Notes: generated by a model not told the origin, from the letters alone. A DNA stretch of 64,000 nt from Flectobacillus sp. BAB-3569 (GCF_002270355.1 NZ_NJFZ01000020.1:62039-126038), one strand, 5' to 3'. Positions 28,977-38,168 are shown, counted from the first letter of the stretch. Numbers and translations are program-made.

Positions 28977-30014
28977 TTATTTTACAGGAACAGAAACTTC
29001 TAATGAAAGACCTGCACGTAAAATATCTTTGTTTTTAGCAATGTCCTCAATTTCAATTTTTACAGGAACTCTCTGAGTTACTTTCACAAAGTTACCAGAT
29101 GCATTATCAGGAGGTAACAAAGAAGCCTTGGCACCAGTAGATTCTGAAATTGAAATAATTTTTCCTTTTAATGGACGGTTTGGATACGCATCTAAAGTCA
29201 ATTCGGTCTCATCTCCTACTTTCAAACGAGCGATTTGGTTTTCTTTGAAATTAGCAACTACCCAAAATTGTTGATCTTGAACTACCGTCATCAAAGTTTG
29301 ACCAGCTTGAATAAACTGTCCAGCCTCAACCGTTTTCTTCCCGATACGACCTTCAGATGGAGCATACACTTTTGCATAAGACAACTTCAACTCCTGTTGA
29401 GCAATTTTCACTTTCTTTACTGCTAAAGTAGCTTCAGCTTTGTGTAAAGCGGCTGTCAAAATTCCCATTTTAGATTTGTTCGAAGCGATGTCTTGTACAG
29501 CAGCATTATATTGAGCAACTAATACATCGTAGTTTGAACGAGAATCTTCTGCTTGTTTTTTAGTGATTGCATTATCTGCTACCAACGCATTGTCACGATC
29601 TGCATCACGCTTTGCTTTGTCTCTACGAATTGCCGTAGCTTTTAGGTTAGCTTCCATTGCCGCTATGCTCATTTTCAAATTTTGAATATTTGCTTTAGCG
29701 TTTTCTACATCTGTTTCTGCTTGCAACAAATCAGCTTTTAGTTCCTCTAATGCCAATTTCCCTTCTTCCGAATCAATTTCGATCAACAACTGATCTTTTT
29801 TAACTACATCGTAATCTTTTACTGAAATTGATTTTACATAACCCGAAGTACGAGGTAGTACTGGCACAAAGTAAGATTCAATTTGTGCGTTATCAGTATC
29901 CTCATGCGTCTGAGAATAATGATATTCCTTATATCCCAAAAATCCACCGACAGCCACTACTGTTAATAAAATTAACTTTGGCAATTGCTTTTTCATTGAA
30001 CTCTGATTTTCCAT
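28977..30014 (-). CDS. emrA: EmrA/HlyD-type periplasmic adaptor
   Basis: 345 aa. One N-terminal membrane helix (LPKLILLTVVAVGGFLGY), then the first half-lipoyl FVPVLPRTSGYVKSISVKD, a long helical hairpin (about 85-190), second half-lipoyl VYAPSEGRIGKKTVEAGQFI, and beta-barrel FKENQIARLKVGDETELTLD. Joins the MFS pump in the inner membrane to TolC. It is first in the operon, with its promoter facing the MarR gene (see 30180-30247). Confidence 0.92.
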   Translation of the reverse strand: MENQSSMKKQLPKLILLTVVAVGGFLGYKEYHYSQTHEDTDNAQIESYFVPVLPRTSGYVKSISVKDYDVVKKDQLLIEIDSEEGKLALEELKADLLQAETDVENAKANIQNLKMSIAAMEANLKATAIRRDKAKRDADRDNALVADNAITKKQAEDSRSNYDVLVAQYNAAVQDIASNKSKMGILTAALHKAEATLAVKKVKIAQQELKLSYAKVYAPSEGRIGKKTVEAGQFIQAGQTLMTVVQDQQFWVVANFKENQIARLKVGDETELTLDAYPNRPLKGKIISISESTGAKASLLPPDNASGNFVKVTQRVPVKIEIEDIAKNKDILRAGLSLEVSVPVK

Positions 30015-30179
30015 AATTTTTATAATCTTAAATAATCATTGTATTTCTTCTAGTCGCTGTATGCTTATAGAATCAATTCCTACAAATGGTCCATCGAACT
30101 TATCTTTTGTGTTGCGTCATCAAATGGTAAGAGATGCATATGTATGAGAAAAATTCAATTTGTGTGTGAATTGATGACA

Positions 30180-30247
30180 CAAAGGTAAACTAAGTTTACT
30201 AAATTAGTCAAGTAAGTTGACAAATATTTTTTCATTTATTAACTTTG
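30180..30247. promoter_or_regulatory. Overlapping divergent promoters with three MarR-type palindromes
   Basis: Leftward (emrA): -33 TTGAC (plus-strand 30207-30211) and -7 TACCTTTG (30180-30187), spacer 21. Rightward (MarR): -33 TTGAC (30217-30221) and -7 TAACTTTG (30240-30247), spacer 20. Both match the Bacteroidota TTTG/TAnnTTTG pattern. Three abutting palindromes fill the same stretch: TAAACTAAGTTTA (30186-30198), ACTAAATTAGT (30198-30208) and GTCAAGTAAGTTGAC (30207-30221). Binding by the MarR protein would block both promoters. Positions are seen; the binding is inferred. Confidence 0.65.
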
Positions 30248-30445
30248 TATCAGATTCAACGAAAAAACAGCCAAAATTTCCTTGGATTATTCATCTTTTC
30301 GGTAAAAGATACTTAAAACTCCTACTACAATTGTGTGTAACAATTTGTAATTTTGAGATTCTAAACCCACAAGATGTTATAAAATGATTTGTACACAGAA
30401 TAACCGAGGTATTGTTATAATACAAAACAGTACCCTGAAATAGTT

Positions 30446-30970
30446 ATGACAGAAGATGATGTAATAAAACTCAAAGAATTTAAAGCGAATAAAAATCGCT
30501 TGATGGGACGTCTATTAAACCGTTCCTACAGATATATGTCCACCTTGGCGGTGAAATTTTTAAACGATAGAGGATATACCAATTTTAGGGTAGGTCAAAT
30601 TGTTGCGCTAGTAAACATTGATGTGGAAGGAACAAGTGTCAATAAAATTGCCCAGAAAGCAGGAATGACCAAACAAGGTATGAGCAAGCTTGTAAAAGAA
30701 TTAGCTGATGAAGGTTATGTCTATACCGAAAAAGACCCAAGCGATGCTCGTGCTCTGATTGTTAAACTCACAGACTTAGGAGTTAGATGTATCTTGGACT
30801 GGAAAGCATGTACAGAATATATCGATCAAAACTTCGAGGAGGTAATTGGAGCTGAGCAATTGAATACACTTAAGGATATTTTGAGGAATCTGGTTGATAA
30901 ATATGAAGAAATGATAGAAACAGGAGAAGTTCCCTGCGAGCCTATACCATTGGCTTTTATCAAGAAATAA
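30446..30970 (+). CDS. MarR-family transcriptional regulator
   Basis: 174 aa, winged-helix fold: SVNKIAQKAGMTKQGMSKLV is the recognition helix region and VYTEKDPSDARALIVKLTDLG the wing. It is divergent from the EmrAB-TolC genes with an untranslated leader of about 200 nt. By position it is the local repressor of the pump, relieved by a small toxic ligand, and autoregulated through the palindromes at 30186-30221. Confidence 0.9.
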   Translation: MTEDDVIKLKEFKANKNRLMGRLLNRSYRYMSTLAVKFLNDRGYTNFRVGQIVALVNIDVEGTSVNKIAQKAGMTKQGMSKLVKELADEGYVYTEKDPSDARALIVKLTDLGVRCILDWKACTEYIDQNFEEVIGAEQLNTLKDILRNLVDKYEEMIETGEVPCEPIPLAFIKK

Positions 30971-31149
30971 ATATCAGTTTTAGAGCCAATTAATATCATT
31001 GAAGGAACTAATCAGATTCCTGAAATTGCATACCAAACAATAGAATATAGCGTAAAATTAAGGCAAATATCCTGCTTTATATACCCCAATTGGGATATTA
31101 TCTTTATTTTTGCCCTGTTATTTTCCTCCAAGGCACTAAAAACAAAAAA

Positions 31150-31614
31150 ATGGAAAACAAAATTTTCAAAACCCTACGTGTAGTAAACACCCTTTTAATT
31201 GTAGTTGTAGTTTGCTTTATTTTTACTTTGTTGGCATTTGCGATGATGCCTAGTCAAGCAGAAACAGCAGCGGCTGGTACTACAACAGGAGCAAATCCTG
31301 TGGCAGCAGCTCCAGCAGCACTTTCAGCAGAAGCTACAAAAGGTAAAGAAATTTTCACAAACAACTGTGCAGCTTGCCACGCTTCAACCGACGAAGTTGT
31401 AGTAGGCCCAGGATTGAAAGGAATCGAATCACGTAGAGATGCGGCTTGGGTTGAAAAATGGGTACAAAATCCTCAAAAAGTGTTAGCTAGCGGTGACAAA
31501 TACGCAAACGACATTTTTAAGAAATTTAATGGTACTCAAATGACGGCTTTCCCTAATTTAGGCACTGAGGACATCAAAAACATTTTGGCATTCTTAAAAG
31601 AAAGTAACCCTTAA
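31150..31614 (+). CDS. Membrane-anchored c-type cytochrome
   Basis: 154 aa from ATG 31150, chosen because it opens the membrane helix (VNTLLIVVVVCFIFTLLAFA); an upstream frame start at 31090 has no helix. An Ala-rich linker follows, then a class I cytochrome c domain with haem site NNCAACHAS and distal Met in GTQMTAFPNL. It carries electrons in the periplasm, anchored to the inner membrane. A TATTTTTG element at 31105-31112 may be the -7 box. Monocistronic and convergent with nuoH. Confidence 0.88.
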   Translation: MENKIFKTLRVVNTLLIVVVVCFIFTLLAFAMMPSQAETAAAGTTTGANPVAAAPAALSAEATKGKEIFTNNCAACHASTDEVVVGPGLKGIESRRDAAWVEKWVQNPQKVLASGDKYANDIFKKFNGTQMTAFPNLGTEDIKNILAFLKESNP

Positions 31615-31687
31615 GATAATCTCATCTTTAATTGAGTGAATGGGGATTGATTGAATGAGTGATTATTCTTTGAATCCACGTTTTATC

Positions 31688-31775
31688 GGTAGAGAAACAA
31701 TGCTCTGCTTCTCAAGATGAGTAATCCAACATCTAGCATCAAAAAAGCGGTCGAAAAATTTTCGACCGCTTTTTT
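31688..31775 (-). repeat. Convergent-junction two-hairpin repeat, copy 2
   Basis: Tail-to-tail between cytochrome c and nuoH. Stem 1: AAAAAAGCGGTCGAAAA / TTTTCGACCGCTTTTTT with almost no loop. Stem 2 (read on minus): GAGAAGCA / TGTTTCTC, which keeps pairing although it differs from GAGACGCA / TGCGTCTC of copies 4 and 6. Confidence 0.8.
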
Positions 31776-31807
31776 GTTATTACTTTAGTATTAGCGCAAA
31801 TGACTTC

Positions 31808-32899
31808 TTAAATCATCAACATTCTCCAAATAGCAGATAAAAATACTGCCAAAATTGAAAATGGTGTAAGTACTTTCCATGTAAGATACATCAGCTGGTC
31901 TACACGTAAACGAGGGAATGTCCATCGCACCCACATTTGTACAAAAATGAGCATATAAGCTTTGGCTAACAACCAAATAAATCCCCAAATTGCGCCAGAC
32001 CAAGAGCCTGGTTCCCCAGAAGTCCAAGTAGCTAGTTTGACAGAACCAATATTCGGGAAAGGTGAATTCCAACCTCCCAAAAACAGAATAACGCCTAAGA
32101 CACTTACCAATAGCATCATACCGTATTCCGAAAGAAATATCAATGCCCAGCGCATGCCAGAATACTCAGTATGAAAACCTCCTACCAACTCAGACTCAGC
32201 TTCGGGTAAGTCAAAAGGTGCACGGTTGCATTCTGCCAAAGAAGCGATAAAGAAAATAATAAACACCCCTAAGAAGAACGGAACTCTGAAAATATTCCAA
32301 GTCAAAAACCCTCCCACTTGCGTTACATCGATTCCTAAAGATTTTAGTCCAAAAAGATAATTATCATGTCCTGAAAAAATACCTTGTTGTGTACTTATTT
32401 CTTGTAGATTTAAGGTTTGAGAAACCATTACCACACATAAAACCGACAAGCCTAATGGAATCTCATACGATACGATTTGTGCAACCGAACGCATCGCTCC
32501 CAACAATGAATATTTGTTGTTTGAAGACCAGCCAGCCATCAAAACTCCAATAATATCTATTGAGACAATCGCCAATAGATAGAATACACCAACTTGTGCT
32601 TGTGAACCTTGCAAATATTCTCCTGGACCCAGCGGTATTACCGCAAAACCCGCAAAAATTGCCACAAAAATCATACAAGGTGCTGCTAAAAACAACCACT
32701 TGTCTGCTAGTTTGGGCACAATATCTTCTTTCAACAAAAGTTTGACCAAGTCTGCAATCAATTGAAGTGAACCGTATTTTCCTACAACCATAGGTCCCAA
32801 ACGGTCTTGCATGAAGGCGGAGACCTTACGTTCGGTGTAAACACCAATCACAACATTTGCTAAAACAAGACTCAAACAAATTAGTAATGCAACGAACAT
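31808..32899 (-). CDS. nuoH: NADH-quinone oxidoreductase subunit H
   Basis: 363 aa with about nine membrane helices. NuoH marks: [18 protein letters not shown] at the N-terminus, the acidic quinone-site loop [19 protein letters not shown] and the following [20 protein letters not shown]. It forms the membrane foot next to the quinone chamber in complex I. No other nuo gene lies within the window on either side, so this subunit is separated from the rest of the complex or the operon is split in this genome. Confidence 0.96.
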   Translation of the reverse strand: MFVALLICLSLVLANVVIGVYTERKVSAFMQDRLGPMVVGKYGSLQLIADLVKLLLKEDIVPKLADKWLFLAAPCMIFVAIFAGFAVIPLGPGEYLQGSQAQVGVFYLLAIVSIDIIGVLMAGWSSNNKYSLLGAMRSVAQIVSYEIPLGLSVLCVVMVSQTLNLQEISTQQGIFSGHDNYLFGLKSLGIDVTQVGGFLTWNIFRVPFFLGVFIIFFIASLAECNRAPFDLPEAESELVGGFHTEYSGMRWALIFLSEYGMMLLVSVLGVILFLGGWNSPFPNIGSVKLATWTSGEPGSWSGAIWGFIWLLAKAYMLIFVQMWVRWTFPRLRVDQLMYLTWKVLTPFSILAVFLSAIWRMLMI

Positions 32900-32979
32900 A
32901 TCTTATTCTTTTAATATTTCGTCGTTGAGGAAAAGAACATTTGAATCAAGCACAAATATTCTTTTCCTCAAAAACATTA

Positions 32980-34152
32980 TTATTCAGCAATCGCTTTTTC
33001 CAAAGCTTGTTGGAAATCAGCTATTAAATCGTCTACAGACTCCAAACCTACCGCAATACGAACCAAGCCGTCGGTGATACCCACTTCAGCACGTTGTTCA
33101 GCGCTTAATTTTGAGTGTGTCGTCGACGCTGGGTGTGTGATAATGGTACGAGTATCTCCTAAGTTTGGCGAAATAGAAGCAATTTTCAAGTGTTTTGACA
33201 TTTTATTCACTACCTCAAAACCACCTTTTACATCCATCGTCATGATTGCTCCACCCATCTTCATTTGCTTTTTCGCTAATTCATATTGTGGGTGCGAAGT
33301 TAAGAATGGATATTTTACCGAATTTAAAGCTTCATTTCCTTCCAACGCTGAAGCCAATTTGTAAGCATTTTCTGAATGCTTCTCCATACGAAGGTGAATC
33401 AACTCTAAACTTTTCGATAATATCCAAGCATTGAATGGCGACATTGAAGGACCTGTATGACGAGCAAAGAAACGAATTTCTTTAATCAAGTCGGCACGAC
33501 CACAAACTACCCCACCCAAAACACGACCTTGTCCGTCAATATATTTCGTAGCTGAGTGAATCACTAAATCAGCACCCCAATCAGCAGGTGTTTGAATCAC
33601 TGGCGTAGCAAAGCAGTTATCTACCGCCAAAATCAAATTATGTTTTGCTTTAAGTTGCGCAATTGCCTCAAGGTCAATCAAATCCAAACCTGGGTTTGAC
33701 GGACTTTCACAAAACAAAAACTTGGTATTAGGTTGAATAGCATTTTCCCACTCCTCAATATTATGTCCATCCACATAGGTACAAGTAATGCCCCATTTAG
33801 TAGTGATTTTACTCAAAATCTGAATAGCCGAACCAAATAAGGCTTTTGAAGCTACCACGTGGTCACCTTGCTGTAATAAGGCTGCCATCGCTGCGAAGTT
33901 AGCTGCCATACCAGAGGCAAAAGCAAGTCCATCTTCTGTGTTTTCGAGCATACACATTTTCTCAACGAACTCATCCACGTTAGGATTCATATAACGAGAG
34001 TAAATGTTACCTTCCATTTCTTCTGCAAAAATGGCTCTTCCTTGCTCAACATCTTCAAAAGTAAAACTTGAAGTAAGGTACAATGGCACTGAATGTTCAC
34101 GATTGTGTGAGCGTTCTGCCTGAATTCTGATGGCTTTAGTTTGTTTCTTCAT
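32980..34152 (-). CDS. metZ: O-succinylhomoserine sulfhydrylase-like PLP enzyme (Cys/Met metabolism family)
   Basis: 390 aa. The fold-type I PLP enzyme makes homocysteine from an activated homoserine and sulfide. Marks: VPLYLTSSFTFEDVEQG, YSRYMNPNVDEFVEKMCMLE, FASGMAANFAAMAALLQQGD, LFCESPSNPGLDLIDL and the PLP lysine in HSATKYIDGQGRVLGG. The DGQGR text after the lysine favours MetZ over cystathionine synthase/lyase members, but substrate choice (O-succinyl or O-acetyl) is not certain. The ATG at 34152 has a good GGAGG upstream. A SAM-II-like leader element lies about 115 nt further up, fitting feedback by S-adenosylmethionine. Confidence 0.85.
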   Translation of the reverse strand: MKKQTKAIRIQAERSHNREHSVPLYLTSSFTFEDVEQGRAIFAEEMEGNIYSRYMNPNVDEFVEKMCMLENTEDGLAFASGMAANFAAMAALLQQGDHVVASKALFGSAIQILSKITTKWGITCTYVDGHNIEEWENAIQPNTKFLFCESPSNPGLDLIDLEAIAQLKAKHNLILAVDNCFATPVIQTPADWGADLVIHSATKYIDGQGRVLGGVVCGRADLIKEIRFFARHTGPSMSPFNAWILSKSLELIHLRMEKHSENAYKLASALEGNEALNSVKYPFLTSHPQYELAKKQMKMGGAIMTMDVKGGFEVVNKMSKHLKIASISPNLGDTRTIITHPASTTHSKLSAEQRAEVGITDGLVRIAVGLESVDDLIADFQQALEKAIAE

Positions 34153-34261
34153 CTTGGCCCTCCAATTTCTACCAAAATCAACAGTGATCTTGGTAATTTT
34201 ATTAAGTTTTTGATTAACAAAGGCTTTCTCAAACCCACGCTTTTACTTGATTCAAAAGCAT

Positions 34262-34334
34262 TTTTTTACCCTTTTTAGCAGGCTTTACACAATAATACTC
34301 GACAAAATCAATATACTAAATTGAGTAATTGCTT
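34262..34334 (-). ncRNA. Candidate SAM-II riboswitch in the metZ leader
   Basis: Minus-strand leader of metZ. A stem TACTC / GAGTA (ends at about 34328 and 34295) encloses a 22-nt loop starting AATTTAG. Downstream come AAAGCC and then TGCTAAAAAGGG. The TTTAG of the loop can pair with CTAAA, giving the H-type pseudoknot expected of SAM-II, whose 3' strand typically reads GCUAAAAAGG. Between it and the start codon a second hairpin (TACCAAGATCA / TGATTTTGGTA, 34167-34192) precedes GGAGG. The call rests on remembered consensus and context only. Confidence 0.45.
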
Positions 34335-34545
34335 ATTTCAAAAGAATTAGACCCCTAAGTTACGCCCAAAAGCTCGAATGACGAGAAAAAATCGTCTCTT
34401 TTTCAAAAAGAAGCGACATTTTTCGATTTTATAAAACCGAATTCTTATTTTTAGAAAGTGGTATCATAAATATTGATTTTATGATAGGTTTACAGACATC
34501 ACAATTTTCACCGCCATTTTGGCTAAACTACCTTTATTAACAAAC

Positions 34546-35826
34546 ATGAAAAAAACGTTACAGACCATCGCCGCTATTGCGATTTTCAGTACTGCTTCTT
34601 TGGCTCAACGCACGCTGCTTCATTGCGGTACATTTATCGATGTTACCAAGGGCAATACCCAAAGTCAGGTAACTGTCATAGTCGAAGGCAAAAGAGTTAC
34701 AAGCGTGCAAACAGGATATCTGACGCCAAAAGGAGCTGATAAGGTCATTGACTTAAAGTCAAAAACCGTTATGCCAGGACTAACAGATATGCACGTGCAT
34801 ATTGAAGGTGAAACCAGTAAAGACCAGTTGGTAAAACGCTACCAATTTAATCAAGCAGATGTGGCTTTTGAAGCAGCTCGCAATGCCAAGACTACATTAA
34901 TGGCTGGATTTACTTCTGTTCGCGACTTGGGCGGTTCAGGAGTCAATATTTCGCTTCGCAATGCGATCAGCAAAGGTATTGCAGTAGGCCCACGTATTTA
35001 TACCGCTGGTAGAACCATTGCTACTACAGGAGGCCATGGTGATCCAACCAATGCTTTAAGCGAAAACTACACGCCAGATCCGCATATGGTTACGGGCGTA
35101 ATCAACGGTGCTGAGGAGGCTCGTCAGGCCGTTCGTCAGCGCTATAAAGATGGCTCTGACTGTATTAAAATCACCGCAACAGGGGGTGTTTTGAGTATTG
35201 CTAAAAATGGAAAAGCACCACAGTTTCAAGAAGACGAGCTGGAAGCAATCATCAAAACAGCCAAAGACTATGGATATCATGTGGCAGCTCACGCACACGG
35301 TGCTGAAGGTATCAAACGTGCAGCTAAAGCAGGCGTAACAACTATCGAACATGGTACTTTTATGGACGATGAAGCCATTGAAATTATGAAGCAAAAAGGT
35401 ACTTACTTAGTGGCAACAATCTTGGCAGGAAAAACAGTTGCTGATTCGGCTAAAGTACCAGGTTATTACCATCCTTTGGTAGTTCCAAAAGCTTTGGAAA
35501 CAGGACCACTTATCCAAAATATGTTTGGAAAAGCATACAAAGCAGGTGTAAAAATTGCCTTTGGTACCGACTCTGGTGTGTCATTACATGGATTAAATGC
35601 CTACGAATTTCAATATATGGTAGAAGCAGGTATGCCAGCAATCGAAGCCATTCAAGCAGCTACAGTAACACCAGCTAAAATTTTAGGTGTTGAAAAAGAT
35701 CTAGGCTCTATCGAAGCAGGTAAATTCGCTGATATTATTGCTACTGATGGCAATCCTTTACAAGACATTACTCAAATGCGTAAAGTGAGCTTCGTAATGA
35801 AAGATGGCGTAGTTTATAAACAATAA
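34546..35826 (+). CDS. Secreted metal-dependent amidohydrolase (paralogue)
   Basis: 426 aa from ATG 34546, which opens the signal peptide MKKTLQTIAAIAIFSTASLAQ (the frame is open from 34519). Amidohydrolase marks: PGLTDMHVHIEGET, SVRDLGGSG, CIKITATGGVLS (carbamylated Lys), HAHGAEGIKRAA, TIEHGTFMDDEA and AFGTDSGVSLHG. Same length and order of motifs as the protein at 23944, so the two are paralogues, probably acting in the periplasm on related cyclic amides or dipeptides. Followed by a junction repeat. Confidence 0.88.
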   Translation: MKKTLQTIAAIAIFSTASLAQRTLLHCGTFIDVTKGNTQSQVTVIVEGKRVTSVQTGYLTPKGADKVIDLKSKTVMPGLTDMHVHIEGETSKDQLVKRYQFNQADVAFEAARNAKTTLMAGFTSVRDLGGSGVNISLRNAISKGIAVGPRIYTAGRTIATTGGHGDPTNALSENYTPDPHMVTGVINGAEEARQAVRQRYKDGSDCIKITATGGVLSIAKNGKAPQFQEDELEAIIKTAKDYGYHVAAHAHGAEGIKRAAKAGVTTIEHGTFMDDEAIEIMKQKGTYLVATILAGKTVADSAKVPGYYHPLVVPKALETGPLIQNMFGKAYKAGVKIAFGTDSGVSLHGLNAYEFQYMVEAGMPAIEAIQAATVTPAKILGVEKDLGSIEAGKFADIIATDGNPLQDITQMRKVSFVMKDGVVYKQ

Positions 35827-35890
35827 AATAGGTATTGCTTATAAACTTCTGAATCTTCGTAACATAAGTCACCTCGAAATTTAGAAATAC

Positions 35891-35970
35891 AAAAGCGGTC
35901 GAAAATTATATTTCGACCGCTTTTTTGATAGCTTAAGACTCAAAGCATTACGTCTCTACTTGTGGAAATC
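35891..35970 (+). repeat. Convergent-junction two-hairpin repeat, copy 3
   Basis: Tail-to-tail between the amidohydrolase and the DUF4202 gene. Stem 1: AAAAGCGGTCGAAA / TTTCGACCGCTTTT, then GATAGCTT with a shortened spacer, then AAGACTCA..TTACGTCTCTACT. The spacer is about 25 bp shorter than in copies 4-6. Confidence 0.75.
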
Positions 35971-35985
35971 AATCATATTTTTCTC

Positions 35986-36573
35986 CTAGCCCAATCTCTC
36001 CAAAGCTTTCTGAATTAAGTCTAATCCTTTTTCACTGTAAGACAATTGTAGAGCAAAACTATGTCCGTGGGCATCCATTTTCAACAAAGATTTTCTGATA
36101 ATCTCAATCATTTTTTCATCGTCATGTTTTTGAAAAAATACTTCATATTGAAACTCTAAAAACACTAAACAAAGTGCATTCTCGATAGTTTGCACATCGG
36201 CATCCTGCTTTATTTTTTGTTTTGTAATAATTTGCTTTACTCTTTCTATTAATGATTCTTCGTAGCCTACCTCTCCAAGGATTTGAGCGGCAGTTTCAGC
36301 ATGAAACTTTCCTAAATCCTTTCGCCAAGTCAAATATCCCACTTTCCCCTCAGGATAAGTATTGCGAGGAATGCTCCAACGTCCAATATGTTGACTTCTC
36401 GAAGCTAATTGAAGTTCTTCACTTGCCTGAGGATCTAGTTTCAGTACCCAATCTGAACATTTCAAGGCCATAAAATATTCTTGTGGGTAGGTTTCTCCAT
36501 CCCACACAAATATATTAGGATCTTGTTTGTTGTAATTATCGAACTTTTCGAATGCTAATCCAATTTTTTCCAT
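35986..36573 (-). CDS. DUF4202 family protein
   Basis: 195 aa from ATG 36573 (MEKIGLAFEKFDNYN); the frame is open up to 36624, but the extra residues are outside the domain. Family text: HIGRWSIPRNTYPEGKVGYL, WRKDLGKFHAETAAQIL and ALCLVFLEFQYEVFFQKHDD. The His/Asp layout (QHIGRW, KFHAETA, FLE) resembles an HD-like helical metal site, but no function is established. Cytoplasmic. Divergent from the PspA/TerD genes. Confidence 0.85.
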   Translation of the reverse strand: MEKIGLAFEKFDNYNKQDPNIFVWDGETYPQEYFMALKCSDWVLKLDPQASEELQLASRSQHIGRWSIPRNTYPEGKVGYLTWRKDLGKFHAETAAQILGEVGYEESLIERVKQIITKQKIKQDADVQTIENALCLVFLEFQYEVFFQKHDDEKMIEIIRKSLLKMDAHGHSFALQLSYSEKGLDLIQKALERLG

Positions 36574-36731
36574 ATATTTAGAAGAGTGTTTGATTCCTGT
36601 ACATTTATTTTTGATTCCATCCAAAGCTACAGCACATCATCCATACTAGCAACCAATCATCCTGATTTTGCTTGTTAGTTCAGCATTAAACCTGCTAAAT
36701 TTCGAACAAATAAACCAAAACATGATTTAAA

Positions 36732-37508
36732 ATGTGGTCTGACTTACTACAAATCCTATTTAACCATGAAAAAAAGTCCTCCACCGACCCTAACCCTCAA
36801 GACCCAAACGTTTTGTTGGCTTTGGCCGAAAAAGAACTCATTAAAGCGATTGCCGATGCTGAGCAAGTAAAAAAGGTTGCCCAAAATAATTATCATAGTC
36901 TTCTCGCCAAAGCGGAGGAACTACAAGGGCAAGCGAATCAACTGTATCAGGCTGCACAAAAATCGTTACAAACTGGCAATGAGGAACAAGCTCAACAATG
37001 GTTACGTAAAAAATCACTCGTAGATGAACGTATCAGTGAGTATAAAACCTTGTTGGAACAAGCCCAACAATTACTTCATCAACTCGAAGCGCAACATCAG
37101 GATTTACAATTTCGCCTTGAGTCTACTCGATTAAAAGGTCAGATGCTTATTGCCAAAGTTGAAGCGGCTAAAACGCAAAAACTAGTACAAGGTGTTCAAA
37201 ATCAGGAAAATGCCTCAGCACTAGAGCAAATTTCAGCCTTGGAGCAGCAGTTTCAAATCAAGGAAGATGAGCGAAGCATGCGAGAAGAATTGCAACAAAA
37301 TGATACCATTATCAAAAAGGCATTTGAAGAAATTGCCTTTCAGCAAAGTATCGAAAAAGACTGGGAAAAACTAAAATCTGAAAAGGATTTGAAATTAAAT
37401 GATAAACAAGCCAAGAAAATAGAAGACTTTTTTAGTAAAACAAAAGATACTCCGACAGAAAAACCACAAAGCGATAAACAGAAAAAAATCGACGATTTCT
37501 TTAAATAG
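36732..37508 (+). CDS. PspA/IM30-like coiled-coil protein
   Basis: 258 aa, no signal peptide. Residues 25-200 are one long Gln/Glu/Lys/Ala-rich coiled coil laid out like PspA/Vipp1: LLALAEKELIKAIADAEQ, QQWLRKKSLVDERISEYKTL, LRLESTRLKGQMLIAKVEAA-like text. The tail holds a twice-used motif: DKQAKKIEDFF and, at the very end, DKQKKIDDFFK. PspA-type proteins coat and protect stressed inner membranes. It is followed 82 bp on by two TerD genes, a grouping seen in tellurite/stress (Ter) loci. The family call rests on layout; identity to true PspA is low. Confidence 0.7.
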   Translation: MWSDLLQILFNHEKKSSTDPNPQDPNVLLALAEKELIKAIADAEQVKKVAQNNYHSLLAKAEELQGQANQLYQAAQKSLQTGNEEQAQQWLRKKSLVDERISEYKTLLEQAQQLLHQLEAQHQDLQFRLESTRLKGQMLIAKVEAAKTQKLVQGVQNQENASALEQISALEQQFQIKEDERSMREELQQNDTIIKKAFEEIAFQQSIEKDWEKLKSEKDLKLNDKQAKKIEDFFSKTKDTPTEKPQSDKQKKIDDFFK

Positions 37509-37590
37509 GCAAGAGTCATACATTTTTATCAGATGTAGTCAAAGCCACATACCTGTTTCCTATTTTAAAAATACTTAAACTCAAAACAAC

Positions 37591-38148
37591 ATGGCAATCA
37601 ATCTCAAAAAAGGCGGTTCAATAAACCTATCAAAATCAATGACAAAGCTCAATAAACTGATGATTGGGCTGGGCTGGGAATACGCTTCTATTCCTGTAGA
37701 CTTAGACGCATCAGTCTTTATCCTTGGAGCAAACGGGAAACTCTTATCGGATGAGTATTTTGTTTTTTACAACAATTTAAAAGCTCCAGATGGCTCCGTT
37801 CAACACACGGGTGACAATCGTACAGGTAGCGATAATGATGACGATGAGGTTATTTTAGCAAACTTAGATAATATTCATCCTAACGCAACAGAAATATGTA
37901 TCTGCGTAACTATTCACCAAGCGCAACTTCGTAATCATTCGTTTGGGATGTTGCGTGATGCCTATATACGTATAGTGGACATGGATATCAAATCAGAAGT
38001 AGTAAACTATGACTTGGACAGTTCACACAATGCCGAAAATGCACTCGTGTTTGCCAGAATCAAGAAATCAGGAAATGAATGGTATTTCTATGCTGATTCT
38101 CAAGGTTCAAAGGATGAATTGCAAGCACTAGTAGATATGTTCGTTTAA
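37591..38148 (+). CDS. terD: TerD-domain protein 1
   Basis: 185 aa cytoplasmic TerD/CABP protein. Marks: LNKLMIGLGWEYA at the first strands, DLDASVFILGANGKL, the acidic Ca-binding stretch HTGDNRTGSDNDDDEVILAN and NATEICICVTIHQAQ. TerD domains bind Ca2+ and take part in tellurite, phage and membrane stress responses. It lies between the PspA-like gene and a second TerD gene 20 bp downstream; the three form an operon. Confidence 0.92.
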   Translation: MAINLKKGGSINLSKSMTKLNKLMIGLGWEYASIPVDLDASVFILGANGKLLSDEYFVFYNNLKAPDGSVQHTGDNRTGSDNDDDEVILANLDNIHPNATEICICVTIHQAQLRNHSFGMLRDAYIRIVDMDIKSEVVNYDLDSSHNAENALVFARIKKSGNEWYFYADSQGSKDELQALVDMFV

Positions 38149-38168
38149 TAGATAAACACCTTAATTTT

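Noticed and set aside
37484-37508. PCNA-type clamp-binding box at the end of the PspA-like protein
   Set aside because: The QKKIDDFF match is to a eukaryotic/archaeal motif; bacterial clamps bind a different peptide, so this is treated as chance.
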